Positions 35,260 to 43,364 of a DNA stretch of 64,000 bases are shown one piece after another. The stretch is from Chitinophaga barathri (GTDB lineage: Bacteria; Bacteroidota; Bacteroidia; Chitinophagales; Chitinophagaceae). The notes beneath the pieces are model-generated. The model saw only the letters and a program-made list of their open reading frames with translations. It did not search any database and was not told where the DNA came from. Position 1 is the stretch's first letter. Each line of letters starts with the position of its first letter. Location of the stretch: positions 310,001-374,000 of the forward strand of contig NZ_RMBX01000001.1 in assembly GCF_003807585.1 (NCBI RefSeq), read 5' to 3'. A program made the translations under genes and the position numbers.

Positions 35260-38085
35260 ATGAAAAACAGATACAGATGGATGACCATATGCCTCCTGCT
35301 GATGGCTTTGGGCCTGCAGGCACAGGTACGTGTATCGTCCGGAAAAGAAGGGATCACACTCACATCAGCAGGCAGCCGGTATACATTCGCGCCTGTATTC
35401 ACGATATTGTACAATGCCACCGATCCTGCTATGGCGCTGAAGCCGGCGGGCATCAAAAAAGTAAGTTATAATGTGCTCAGCTGGAAGGTGGCGGACAGCA
35501 GCAAGGCAGACCTCGTTCAGCAAAAAATAAGCGCCGCCGTAGCCGGGGACGGTTTTGACGACAGCATCCTCCGCGGCAAAAGAGAACAACGCACCGTAAG
35601 CATCTTTCATGCAGGAGAAAAAACAGTACTGCGGGCAACCGGCATCCGCAAAAAAGGGGACACTACATTTTTTTTATTTCCTCCCGCGGACGATTATAAT
35701 TTCAGCGCATATGCCATAGCGGGCCATTCCGGATACCCTGTGCTGCATTTCACTTTCAGGCCGGTTAAACCCGGCTATTACAGTATTGGATATACCGGCG
35801 CTCCCGCCCTTTCCCCGGACAAGGCAGCCGCCTTATGGCAGCCTATGATCTGGCAGGAAAAACGTGTGCCTGACGCGGCATTTCTCACGCCCGCATTTAT
35901 GGCTCCGCTACCCACAACGATGGTATACGACGGCCGAAATACACTAGGTGTGCTTGCGTCTCCTGAACATCTTCCCTTTCAACCGCTGCCAACCCTGCCC
36001 AACAGCCGGTTTGGCATTGCATTGCTGAACGAACACAGGCAGCTGCAACCACAACTTTACGCGCCCATTCCGGGCGGCTACGGCTCGCTGATGAAAAGCG
36101 GGGACACCTTCTCTTTTTCCATGCAGCTGGTGACAGCACCCTCCGACATTACTCATACCTATCAGGCAATAGCAGAACACATATTCGGTTTCCGCGATTA
36201 CCGGCATAACGATATCGCATCGCTCAACACAGTGCTGGACAATATGACCGCCTATGCCATGACACATTATGCCTGGTTTATAGACAGCCTGAAAGGTTTT
36301 GCCTATTCCACAGATGTACCGGGCGCGGTCAAAAATGTATCCAGCCTCAATCCGCTGGAGCTGGCGCTTGTGCGGGACGATGCGGAGATGTTCGAGAAAC
36401 GCGCCTATCCGCTGATGGAATATATGCTGTCCAGGGAAAAATTCCTTTTCAGCCTGGATAGCCTTCAGAAGATACAAAACCCTTCCCGCAGGCTCAACGG
36501 CCCGGTAGCACCGCTTTCCGAGCTGGGCGCGCTGTATGCCGTATTCGGAAAAGAAAACCCTTTTTACCTGGCCCTGATGAAACAGGAATATAATGCGGGC
36601 CGCGTGCGCAACCTGGACGTTAAAGAACACGGCGGCAGCTGGACCAATGCCATGCGCCTCTACAAAGCCACCGGCGACAAACAGTACCTGGACGCGGCTA
36701 TCCATAAAGCGGAACAGTACCTGCAGCAAAGGGTACGCCAGCCGCAAACAGATTTCTCCGATCCTTTTTCCGGCGGGTTCTTTTTCTGGCCCGCGTTTAC
36801 AGACCGCTGGATCGATCTTTCCGAACTATACGAGCTCACCGGCGATACCGCTTACCTCCATGCCGCGGTGCAGGGCGCGAGGAACTATACCATGTTCACC
36901 TGGATGAGCCCCGCCGTTCCTGACAGCATGGTTACCGTAAATCAGGGCGGTAAAGCGCCCATGTACTGGTACCTGCGTTCGAAAGGCCATGCACAGATGT
37001 ATTATCCCGAAGAGAAAGCGCCTGCCTGGCGTCTTTCTGAAACCGGCCTTACTCCTGAATCGTCCGGCACAGCCACCGGCCACCGTGCCATCTTTATGGC
37101 GAATTATGCCCCCTGGATGCTGCGCATCGGTTATTATGCGAAAGACACATTCCTGATCAATGTTGCGAAAGCAGCCGTAATAGGCCGGTACAGGAGTTTC
37201 CCCGGCTATCATATCAACACGGAAAGAACCACCGCATATGAAAAAGAAGATTTCCCATTACATGAACATAAGGCGCAAAGCGTAAATTCTTTCCACTACA
37301 ATCATATCCTGCCGATGGCCAGCATGCTCATCGATTACCTGGTGACGGACGTATTCGTGCGCAGTAAAGGCAAGGTCAATTTTCCCGCGGAGTTTATGGA
37401 AGGGTATGCTTACCTGCAAAATAAAATGTACGGCAGTCACGCAGGCAGCTTTTACACGGAAAAGGATGTGCAGTTATGGATGCCTTCGCGCCTGCTGCGG
37501 AGCGAAAATGTAGAACTGAATTATATCGCGGCGCGGAAAGGGAACCGTTTATTCCTCGCTTTTACCAATCAAAGCCCGCAGCCCGTTACCAGCAAAATAA
37601 CCATCAATCCTTCCCTGGTAAAACTTTCCGCCAAAAGCCAACTCCGCTCCCTTACAGGCAATGAGGCCGGCAGCCTGCGGGACAGTTCCTTTACCATTAC
37701 CGTTCCCGCCAATGGCATAGCGGCCATAGCGATAGAAGAAGCTGTGCCTTCCGTTCAGTTCCAGCAGAAGATCCTGTCCGCCACAGGAGACAGCGGGAAA
37801 GATTTCGCGGAGATAAAAACCGGTAACGCCAGGGCCCTGCTTTTCAGGCTGGGCACATATGGCAGGAGGCTGTTCATTTACCTGGAAGACGACGATAACA
37901 AATGGCGGCGCATACGCCTGCATTATACAGATGCGGCGGGAAATGTGCGCCAGCTGGAAGATAACACCTATCCTTTTGAGCTGACCGTGCCGCTGGAAAA
38001 GGTGTATGCCGTACAATGCTGGCTGACGCTTGAGAAAAAGGATGGCAGCACAGTAGAAAGTGAAAAAATAACCTTAGGCAAATAA
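35260..38085 (+). CDS. Large secreted alpha/alpha-barrel-like protein of PUL2, family unassigned (copy 3)
   Basis: 941 residues with signal peptide MKNRYRWMTICLLLMALGLQAQ. An N-terminal beta-rich part (to about 310) is followed by helical hairpins with ATGDKQYLDAAIHKAEQYL and LTGDTAYLHAAVQGARNYT. Blocks shared with copies 1 and 2 are SETGLTPESSGTATGHRAIFMANYAPWMLRIGYYAKD, SFHYNHILPMASMLIDYLVTDVF and RSKGKVNFPAEF. A beta-domain closes the protein. It has its own operator and promoter. Like the other copies it is predicted to act on a glycan outside or in the periplasm; the reaction is unknown. Confidence 0.75.
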   Translation: MKNRYRWMTICLLLMALGLQAQVRVSSGKEGITLTSAGSRYTFAPVFTILYNATDPAMALKPAGIKKVSYNVLSWKVADSSKADLVQQKISAAVAGDGFDDSILRGKREQRTVSIFHAGEKTVLRATGIRKKGDTTFFLFPPADDYNFSAYAIAGHSGYPVLHFTFRPVKPGYYSIGYTGAPALSPDKAAALWQPMIWQEKRVPDAAFLTPAFMAPLPTTMVYDGRNTLGVLASPEHLPFQPLPTLPNSRFGIALLNEHRQLQPQLYAPIPGGYGSLMKSGDTFSFSMQLVTAPSDITHTYQAIAEHIFGFRDYRHNDIASLNTVLDNMTAYAMTHYAWFIDSLKGFAYSTDVPGAVKNVSSLNPLELALVRDDAEMFEKRAYPLMEYMLSREKFLFSLDSLQKIQNPSRRLNGPVAPLSELGALYAVFGKENPFYLALMKQEYNAGRVRNLDVKEHGGSWTNAMRLYKATGDKQYLDAAIHKAEQYLQQRVRQPQTDFSDPFSGGFFFWPAFTDRWIDLSELYELTGDTAYLHAAVQGARNYTMFTWMSPAVPDSMVTVNQGGKAPMYWYLRSKGHAQMYYPEEKAPAWRLSETGLTPESSGTATGHRAIFMANYAPWMLRIGYYAKDTFLINVAKAAVIGRYRSFPGYHINTERTTAYEKEDFPLHEHKAQSVNSFHYNHILPMASMLIDYLVTDVFVRSKGKVNFPAEFMEGYAYLQNKMYGSHAGSFYTEKDVQLWMPSRLLRSENVELNYIAARKGNRLFLAFTNQSPQPVTSKITINPSLVKLSAKSQLRSLTGNEAGSLRDSSFTITVPANGIAAIAIEEAVPSVQFQQKILSATGDSGKDFAEIKTGNARALLFRLGTYGRRLFIYLEDDDNKWRRIRLHYTDAAGNVRQLEDNTYPFELTVPLEKVYAVQCWLTLEKKDGSTVESEKITLGK

Positions 38086-38094
38086 AAAAGCTGA

Positions 38095-40368
38095 ATGATG
38101 ATTAAGTCAGAACCCACCGGGGCAAGGACATTCCCGGAGAAAAACATTGTTGTTGACCTCGTGATCACCGGAGGCGGCCTCTCTGGTGTATGCGCCGCCA
38201 TTACCGCAGCCCGCCAGGGCCTGAAAGTGGTATTGGTACAGGACAGGCCGGTGCTTGGCGGAAATGCCAGCAGCGAAGTGAGGCTCTGGATACTCGGGGC
38301 CACTTCACATATGGGGAACAACAACCGCTGGGCCCGCGAAGGAGGCCTGGTAGATGAGATACTGGTGGAAAACACCTACCGCAACCCGGAAGGCAACGGC
38401 GTGATCTTTGACATGATCCTGCTCGACAAAGTATCACAGGAGCCCAATATCACGCTCCTGCTGAATACCGCGGTATACGAGGCGGATATGCAGGATGCGT
38501 CGATTATACGTTCGCTAAAGGCCTATTGCAGCCAGAATCAGATGGAGTATGTATTAAAGGCTCCCTTGTTCATCGACGCATCGGGAGACGGTGTGGTCGG
38601 GTTCCTTTCCGGCGCGGCCTTCAGGATGGGCGCAGAAAAAAAGGAAGAGTTCGGCGAACTGTTCGCGCCGTCCGAAGAATACGGGGAACTCCTGGGGCAT
38701 AGCCTTTACTTTTACAGTAAAGACACCGGCCGCCCTGTAAAATTCATCCCGCCCGCATTTGCACTGGACGATATTCAAAAAGTACCCCGGTTCAGCAGCT
38801 TCAACGCCAAGGAATACGGCTGTAAACTATGGTGGATAGAATACGGCGGCCGGCTGGACACCGTGCATGATACAGAGACCATTAAATGGGAATTATGGAA
38901 AGTGGTATACGGCGTTTGGGACTATATCAAAAACTCCGGCAAATTCCCCGAAGCAGAAACCCTAACACTGGAATGGGTAGGCATGATACCGGGCAAACGG
39001 GAAAGCAGAAGGTTTGAGGGAGACTACATCATGCGCCAGCAGGACATTGTAGAGCAGCGTTGCTTTGAAGATGCCGTGGCGTTTGGCGGATGGTCCATTG
39101 ACCTGCACCCGGCGGACGGGGTATTCAGCGAAAAACCCGGATGCAATCAATGGCACAGCAAAGGCATTTACCAGATACCTTACCGCAGCCTGTATAGCCG
39201 CAACATCAGCAACCTGTTCCTTGGCGGAAGGACCATCAGCGTATCTCACGTGGCATATGGCTCTACCCGTGTAATGGCCACTTCGGCGCACGTAACACAG
39301 GCTGCCGCTATGGCCGCGGTACTCTGTAAAGAAAAAGGGCTCCTCCCCGCCGCCATGGGCGCGCATGTGCACGAACTTCAGCAACGCCTGCTGCGTACGG
39401 GGCAATATATTCCGGGGCTGAAATTTGTTTCACCACAGGATCATGCGGCCACCGCGAGGATCTCCGCCACCAGCGAACTGGTACTAAAAGAATTCCCGGG
39501 AGAGCCACTGCATAAGCCGCTGGAGGTTTCAGCGGCGCAGATGGTCCCTTTGCAGAAAGGGAAAGTTCCCTCGTTTATATTTCATGCTGAGGCCAGCACC
39601 ACCACTACGCTTGAAGCGGAGCTTCGCGTCAGCAGCAGGAATGGCAACCATACGCCGGACGAAACGGTGGCCCGCCAAAGTGTCGTCATTCATCCCGGCC
39701 GTAATTGCATGAAACTGGACTTTGATGCGGAAATGAAAGACAGCAGCTACGCCTTCATTATCTTCCACAAAAATCCGGAAGTAAAACTGCATTACACAGG
39801 CAAACGGGTAACCGGTATACTGTCTGTTTTTAATACGGTAAACAAAGCAGTGTCCAACTACGGCAAACAAACCCCACCGGAAGACATAGGTATGGATGCC
39901 TTTGAGTTCTGGTGCCCGCAGCGCCGTCCGGAGGGGCATAATCTTGATTTTAAAACACCGGGAGGCCTGGATGTATTCAGGGCTGAAAATATCCGCAACG
40001 GTATTGAAAGGCCCACTACCCAACCGAACGCCTGGGTGGCGGACTGGCAGGATGCACACCCGGTCATTACGCTGGAATGGGATGAACCTAAAGAGATCAC
40101 CAGCATAGAACTGTTCTTTGATACCGATTACGACCACCCGATGGAGTCCGTGCTGATGTCCCACCCGGAAACGGCCATGCCCTTTTGCGTGCGTGAATAC
40201 AGGATAAAAGATGATAAAGGCAATGTGCTGGCGGAGAAAAAAGACAATTACCAATCCCTGAATAATATACAATTACTGGCCCCCGTAAAAACCAAAAAAC
40301 TGGTGATCGAAGTGGAGCATCCCTCTAAAGATATACCTGCGGCGATTTGCGCGGTAAGGTGTATTTAG
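38095..40368 (+). CDS. FAD-dependent oxidoreductase with C-terminal discoidin-like domain
   Basis: 757 residues. The FAD-binding fold is at the start: VDLVITGGGLSGVCAAITAARQG with the GGGLSG dinucleotide motif, then RPVLGGNASSEVRLWILGA, as in the FAD_oxidored family. A later block, NLFLGGRTISVSHVAYGSTRVMATSAHVTQAAAMAA, is typical of its C-terminal FAD region. Residues about 625-757 look like a F5/8 type C galactose-binding domain (ENIRNGIERPTTQPNAWVADW, IELFFDTDYDHPMES). There is no signal peptide, so it is probably cytoplasmic, which is odd for a protein carrying a sugar-binding-like domain. It follows copy 3 by 9 bases. It may oxidise the imported sugar; the substrate is unknown. Confidence 0.85.
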   Translation: MMIKSEPTGARTFPEKNIVVDLVITGGGLSGVCAAITAARQGLKVVLVQDRPVLGGNASSEVRLWILGATSHMGNNNRWAREGGLVDEILVENTYRNPEGNGVIFDMILLDKVSQEPNITLLLNTAVYEADMQDASIIRSLKAYCSQNQMEYVLKAPLFIDASGDGVVGFLSGAAFRMGAEKKEEFGELFAPSEEYGELLGHSLYFYSKDTGRPVKFIPPAFALDDIQKVPRFSSFNAKEYGCKLWWIEYGGRLDTVHDTETIKWELWKVVYGVWDYIKNSGKFPEAETLTLEWVGMIPGKRESRRFEGDYIMRQQDIVEQRCFEDAVAFGGWSIDLHPADGVFSEKPGCNQWHSKGIYQIPYRSLYSRNISNLFLGGRTISVSHVAYGSTRVMATSAHVTQAAAMAAVLCKEKGLLPAAMGAHVHELQQRLLRTGQYIPGLKFVSPQDHAATARISATSELVLKEFPGEPLHKPLEVSAAQMVPLQKGKVPSFIFHAEASTTTTLEAELRVSSRNGNHTPDETVARQSVVIHPGRNCMKLDFDAEMKDSSYAFIIFHKNPEVKLHYTGKRVTGILSVFNTVNKAVSNYGKQTPPEDIGMDAFEFWCPQRRPEGHNLDFKTPGGLDVFRAENIRNGIERPTTQPNAWVADWQDAHPVITLEWDEPKEITSIELFFDTDYDHPMESVLMSHPETAMPFCVREYRIKDDKGNVLAEKKDNYQSLNNIQLLAPVKTKKLVIEVEHPSKDIPAAICAVRCI

Positions 40369-40389
40369 TAAAAATCCTGCGCAGATCAT

Positions 40390-40420
40390 AAAGGCCGCTC
40401 AGATTGAGCGGCCTTTCTTT
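40390..40420 (+). terminator. Rho-independent terminator at the end of PUL2
   Basis: AAAGGCCGCTCA, a GAT loop, then TGAGCGGCCTTT and further T. A perfect 12-base stem lies about 20 bases after the oxidoreductase stop codon. Confidence 0.9.
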
Positions 40421-40460
40421 ATGTAAAGTGATGATAAATTCTCCTATAGCCAGGATGAAC

Positions 40461-40498
40461 GATACGTATAGGATACGTATAGGAGAGGTATAGGAGAG
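40461..40498. repeat. Short 11-base tandem repeat after PUL2
   Basis: GATACGTATAG occurs twice in a row, followed by GAGAGGTATAG and the beginning of a fourth unit. TCTCCTATA at 40440 is the inverse of TATAGGAGA at 40489, so the element could fold back. It lies in the gap between two converging transcripts. Confidence 0.55.
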
Positions 40499-40584
40499 CA
40501 CCAAGAGAGAACTGGTAAAATAGTACCATATTTGATTCAGAGTAGCCGGATATCATGGCTTTCCGTTTATTTCTGGTATTAATA

Positions 40585-41544
40585 TTAAAAAGCATATAAC
40601 TCCGCCAAATGTGAATATGACGCGCTGAAGCTCGCGGTGATGGTTACTTTGATGTAACGCGCCTGTTTGAAGCCCGCCAGGAAAAGCCTTTGTTTGTCCT
40701 GTGTGTTCTGCAGCTCAAGATTGCCTGCTGCTTCCCAGGTCACATTATCTGTGCTCACTTCCACGCTTACGTTACTGGGCTTCCCGCTGCCGCTGCCCTG
40801 CCGTGCAATGAAGCTAAGACCATGCACTTCTTTTTGTTCGCCCATATCGTAGGTGATAAAATGGGGCGCTGCGGCGGAAGTGCCCTGCCACTGCGAATGC
40901 CAGAAAGTTCCGGCGTCTCCGTCCAGCGTAAATACCGCACGCCCGTTGTTGGGCCCTTCTCCATTTGCTTCCTCGGATGAAAAGCCGGCTATCGTCCACA
41001 ATGCCCTGTCGTAGTCGGGGTAGTTTGCCAGGTCCGGTTGTGCTTTGATGATGAAAAAAGTCGTGCGCAAAGTTTCATTGACGGTGATGGAAGATTGTTC
41101 TATCGCCAGCGGCAGGATGAAGTTTTTTAAAGCGGGCATGGCATTGGCGCCTTTCGTGCGGATGTTGATACTGAGTGGGCTGGTGCTCAACTGTCCTTTG
41201 GAGATGATGCCTTCCATGCTGCTGAGTGTATAACTATCCGAGGGGAGTATTTCATAACTGGTGCTGTTCGCGTTGTTAAAACTGTCTATCAGCGCGGCAT
41301 TTACCTTAAAACGGATATTGATATCCGATTCCGGGTAGTCCTGCCCGCCGTAACAGGCACCGTAGGTGATATGCTGCAAAGTGTCCGCGACGCTAAGCGT
41401 TTTACGCACGGGATTGTTCACCGCCAGCGGCATATACACTTTGATGTACTGGTCCAGCGGCTGATCGGGCAGATCGTATTCGTCTTTACAGCTATACAGG
41501 CAGGCCGCGGTACAAAGCAGCAGGATTATATTTTTTATATACAT
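40585..41544 (-). CDS. Surface lipoprotein with DUF1735 and discoidin (F5/8 type C) domains
   Basis: 319 residues. The lipobox is CLYSC after MYIKNIILLLCTAA. Residues about 20-165 read YIKVYMPLAVNNPVRKTLSVAD, IRFKVNAALIDSFN and SYEILPSDSYTLSS, the pattern of DUF1735 of SusE-like lipoproteins. Residues about 180-319 form a F5/8 type C domain (DGDAGTFWHSQW, YDMGEQKEVHGLSFIARQG, ARYIKVTITAS). It closes the third SusC/SusD operon and probably binds glycan at the surface. No enzyme gene of this locus lies within the window. Confidence 0.88.
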   Translation of the reverse strand: MYIKNIILLLCTAACLYSCKDEYDLPDQPLDQYIKVYMPLAVNNPVRKTLSVADTLQHITYGACYGGQDYPESDINIRFKVNAALIDSFNNANSTSYEILPSDSYTLSSMEGIISKGQLSTSPLSINIRTKGANAMPALKNFILPLAIEQSSITVNETLRTTFFIIKAQPDLANYPDYDRALWTIAGFSSEEANGEGPNNGRAVFTLDGDAGTFWHSQWQGTSAAAPHFITYDMGEQKEVHGLSFIARQGSGSGKPSNVSVEVSTDNVTWEAAGNLELQNTQDKQRLFLAGFKQARYIKVTITASFSASYSHLAELYAF

Positions 41545-41574
41545 TGTCAGGTTACTTAAAGTGAAACAAATAGT

Positions 41575-43353
41575 TTACCATCCGGGGTTTTGCACCAGCA
41601 TCCTGCCCCTGTCCATTTCATACTGGCTGATGGGGAACCAGTAATTGGCGGGCCTGAAAAGGTGAGAGCCGGCCACTACCCTCGCATAAAAATCGTTGCC
41701 GTCTTTATTCACGTTCATGCCGTGCACATCGCCCATTACCTGTGGCGCTATTTTCCAACGCCTGATATCGAACCAGCGGTGGCTTTCAAAAGCAAGTTCC
41801 ACGCGGCGTTCCTGGCGTATCCTGTTTCGCATGGCGGCGCCGGGCGCTGGTACCGGGAGAGGATTTTCCCCTTCTCCGTATTGCGGGATGCCGGCTCTTT
41901 TGCGTACCAGGTTCAGGTATTTTGCGATGTCCGCATTCCCCGGCTCATATTCGTTCAGCGCTTCGGCGTAGTTCAGATAGATTTCGGCGAGGCGGAAGAG
42001 TGCCAGCGGACGGTTCTGCCGCTGACCGTTGCCCCCGGAACCGATATTGGTCTGTGAGCCCAGGTTTTTGCGCACGAGATAACCCGTTTTGGAATAATCG
42101 GTGGGATGGCCGTTTTTTCCGTTTGGCCCGGACAAATAAAAAGTAATAGCCGCGGAGGCCTGCATGCTGCCGCCCTGGAAAATCGCGTTGTTGTAAGTGA
42201 TGTTAGTATAAAAACGCGGCTCACGGTTCATGTACATATTGTAAATGGATTGCCCCAGTGTGTCTTTAAACCCTGTTTCCCGGTAATTCGGGGATTCCTG
42301 TATGGTCAGGCCGTCTTTCATAAAATAAGCGTCCACCTGCTCCTGCGTGGCGGCAATGCCGTTCCAGCCGCCGGCCCTGCGGGGCATACAATGCACATCC
42401 CATCCTGCCAGGTCGTTACTTTTCCGCACGAATATCTGTTCGTTGTTCCAGGGCTGGAAAAAGATGCCCTGCAAAGATTTTACCGGATCGCCGGAAGGGT
42501 CCTGGTAAAGATTGTAAATACCGAGGTCTATCACCGCTTTGGCGGCATCGGCCGCTTTTTTCCATTTCTCCGCGTCTTTCGTCTGCGAGATCATCTGCCT
42601 GCCTTTATCCGTAAACCCGGCCATATCCGTATTGCCATTATAAAGATCGCTGGCGGCATAGAGCAGCAGCCTGGATTTTACGGCAAGCGCCATGCCTTTG
42701 GTAGCGCGGCCGTATTCGGCATCGCTCACCTGGTTGTTATTCATGGGGCGGAGCGGCAATACGCCAGCTGCCTGGTCCAGCTCGGCCACCACGTAACTCA
42801 CACATTCGTCAAACGGGCTGCGGGGTATCTGCATATCCGCGGCGGTGGCATCGGCGGCAAGCTCTTTGTCGCCTACCAGCACTACCGGGCCGTATTGCTG
42901 CATCAGCAGGAAATAATAATACGCTCTCAGGAAACGGGCTTCAGCTTTATACTGATCGATCAGCTCCTGTCCGTTCAGCGCCAGTATTTCTTTATTGCCG
43001 TCTATATGGTTGATGAAATAAGTGGCGGAGCGGATGCCGGCATACAGGTTGCCCCAGGTGTCGAACAATACATTGCCCGCGCTCATATTGCCCATATTCA
43101 GCGCATAGACCGAATATTTGGACCAGGTGATATCCACTTCGTCGCTGTTGCCCAGCCAGGGAAAACCTTCCCACTGCCTGGAAATATCCGGCACATAACT
43201 GTACACATTGGCGAGATATTGCTGCGAGGAAGCCTTTTTCTGGAATACCTCTTCGATGGTGATACGGTCATCAGGCACCTGGTCCAGGTAATCTTTACAA
43301 CCGCTTACAAACACGGCGCCCGTTATGATGGAGAGTAGGATAAATGATTTCAT
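41575..43353 (-). CDS. SusD/RagB-family lipoprotein of the third Sus-like unit
   Basis: The start at 43353 (MKSFILLSIITGAVFVSGC) gives a proper lipoprotein signal. An in-frame extension to 43452 would run back into the end of susC with an arginine-rich leader and is rejected. Mature motifs are KDYLDQVPDDRITIEEVFQK, EARFLRAYYYFLLMQQYGPV, LFRLAEIYLNYAEALNEYEP and RQERRVELAFESHRWFDIRRWK. It is about 590 residues, the usual SusD length. It lies 11 bases after susC and before the DUF1735 lipoprotein. Confidence 0.93.
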   Translation of the reverse strand: MKSFILLSIITGAVFVSGCKDYLDQVPDDRITIEEVFQKKASSQQYLANVYSYVPDISRQWEGFPWLGNSDEVDITWSKYSVYALNMGNMSAGNVLFDTWGNLYAGIRSATYFINHIDGNKEILALNGQELIDQYKAEARFLRAYYYFLLMQQYGPVVLVGDKELAADATAADMQIPRSPFDECVSYVVAELDQAAGVLPLRPMNNNQVSDAEYGRATKGMALAVKSRLLLYAASDLYNGNTDMAGFTDKGRQMISQTKDAEKWKKAADAAKAVIDLGIYNLYQDPSGDPVKSLQGIFFQPWNNEQIFVRKSNDLAGWDVHCMPRRAGGWNGIAATQEQVDAYFMKDGLTIQESPNYRETGFKDTLGQSIYNMYMNREPRFYTNITYNNAIFQGGSMQASAAITFYLSGPNGKNGHPTDYSKTGYLVRKNLGSQTNIGSGGNGQRQNRPLALFRLAEIYLNYAEALNEYEPGNADIAKYLNLVRKRAGIPQYGEGENPLPVPAPGAAMRNRIRQERRVELAFESHRWFDIRRWKIAPQVMGDVHGMNVNKDGNDFYARVVAGSHLFRPANYWFPISQYEMDRGRMLVQNPGW

Positions 43354-43364
43354 AAATTCCTTTT

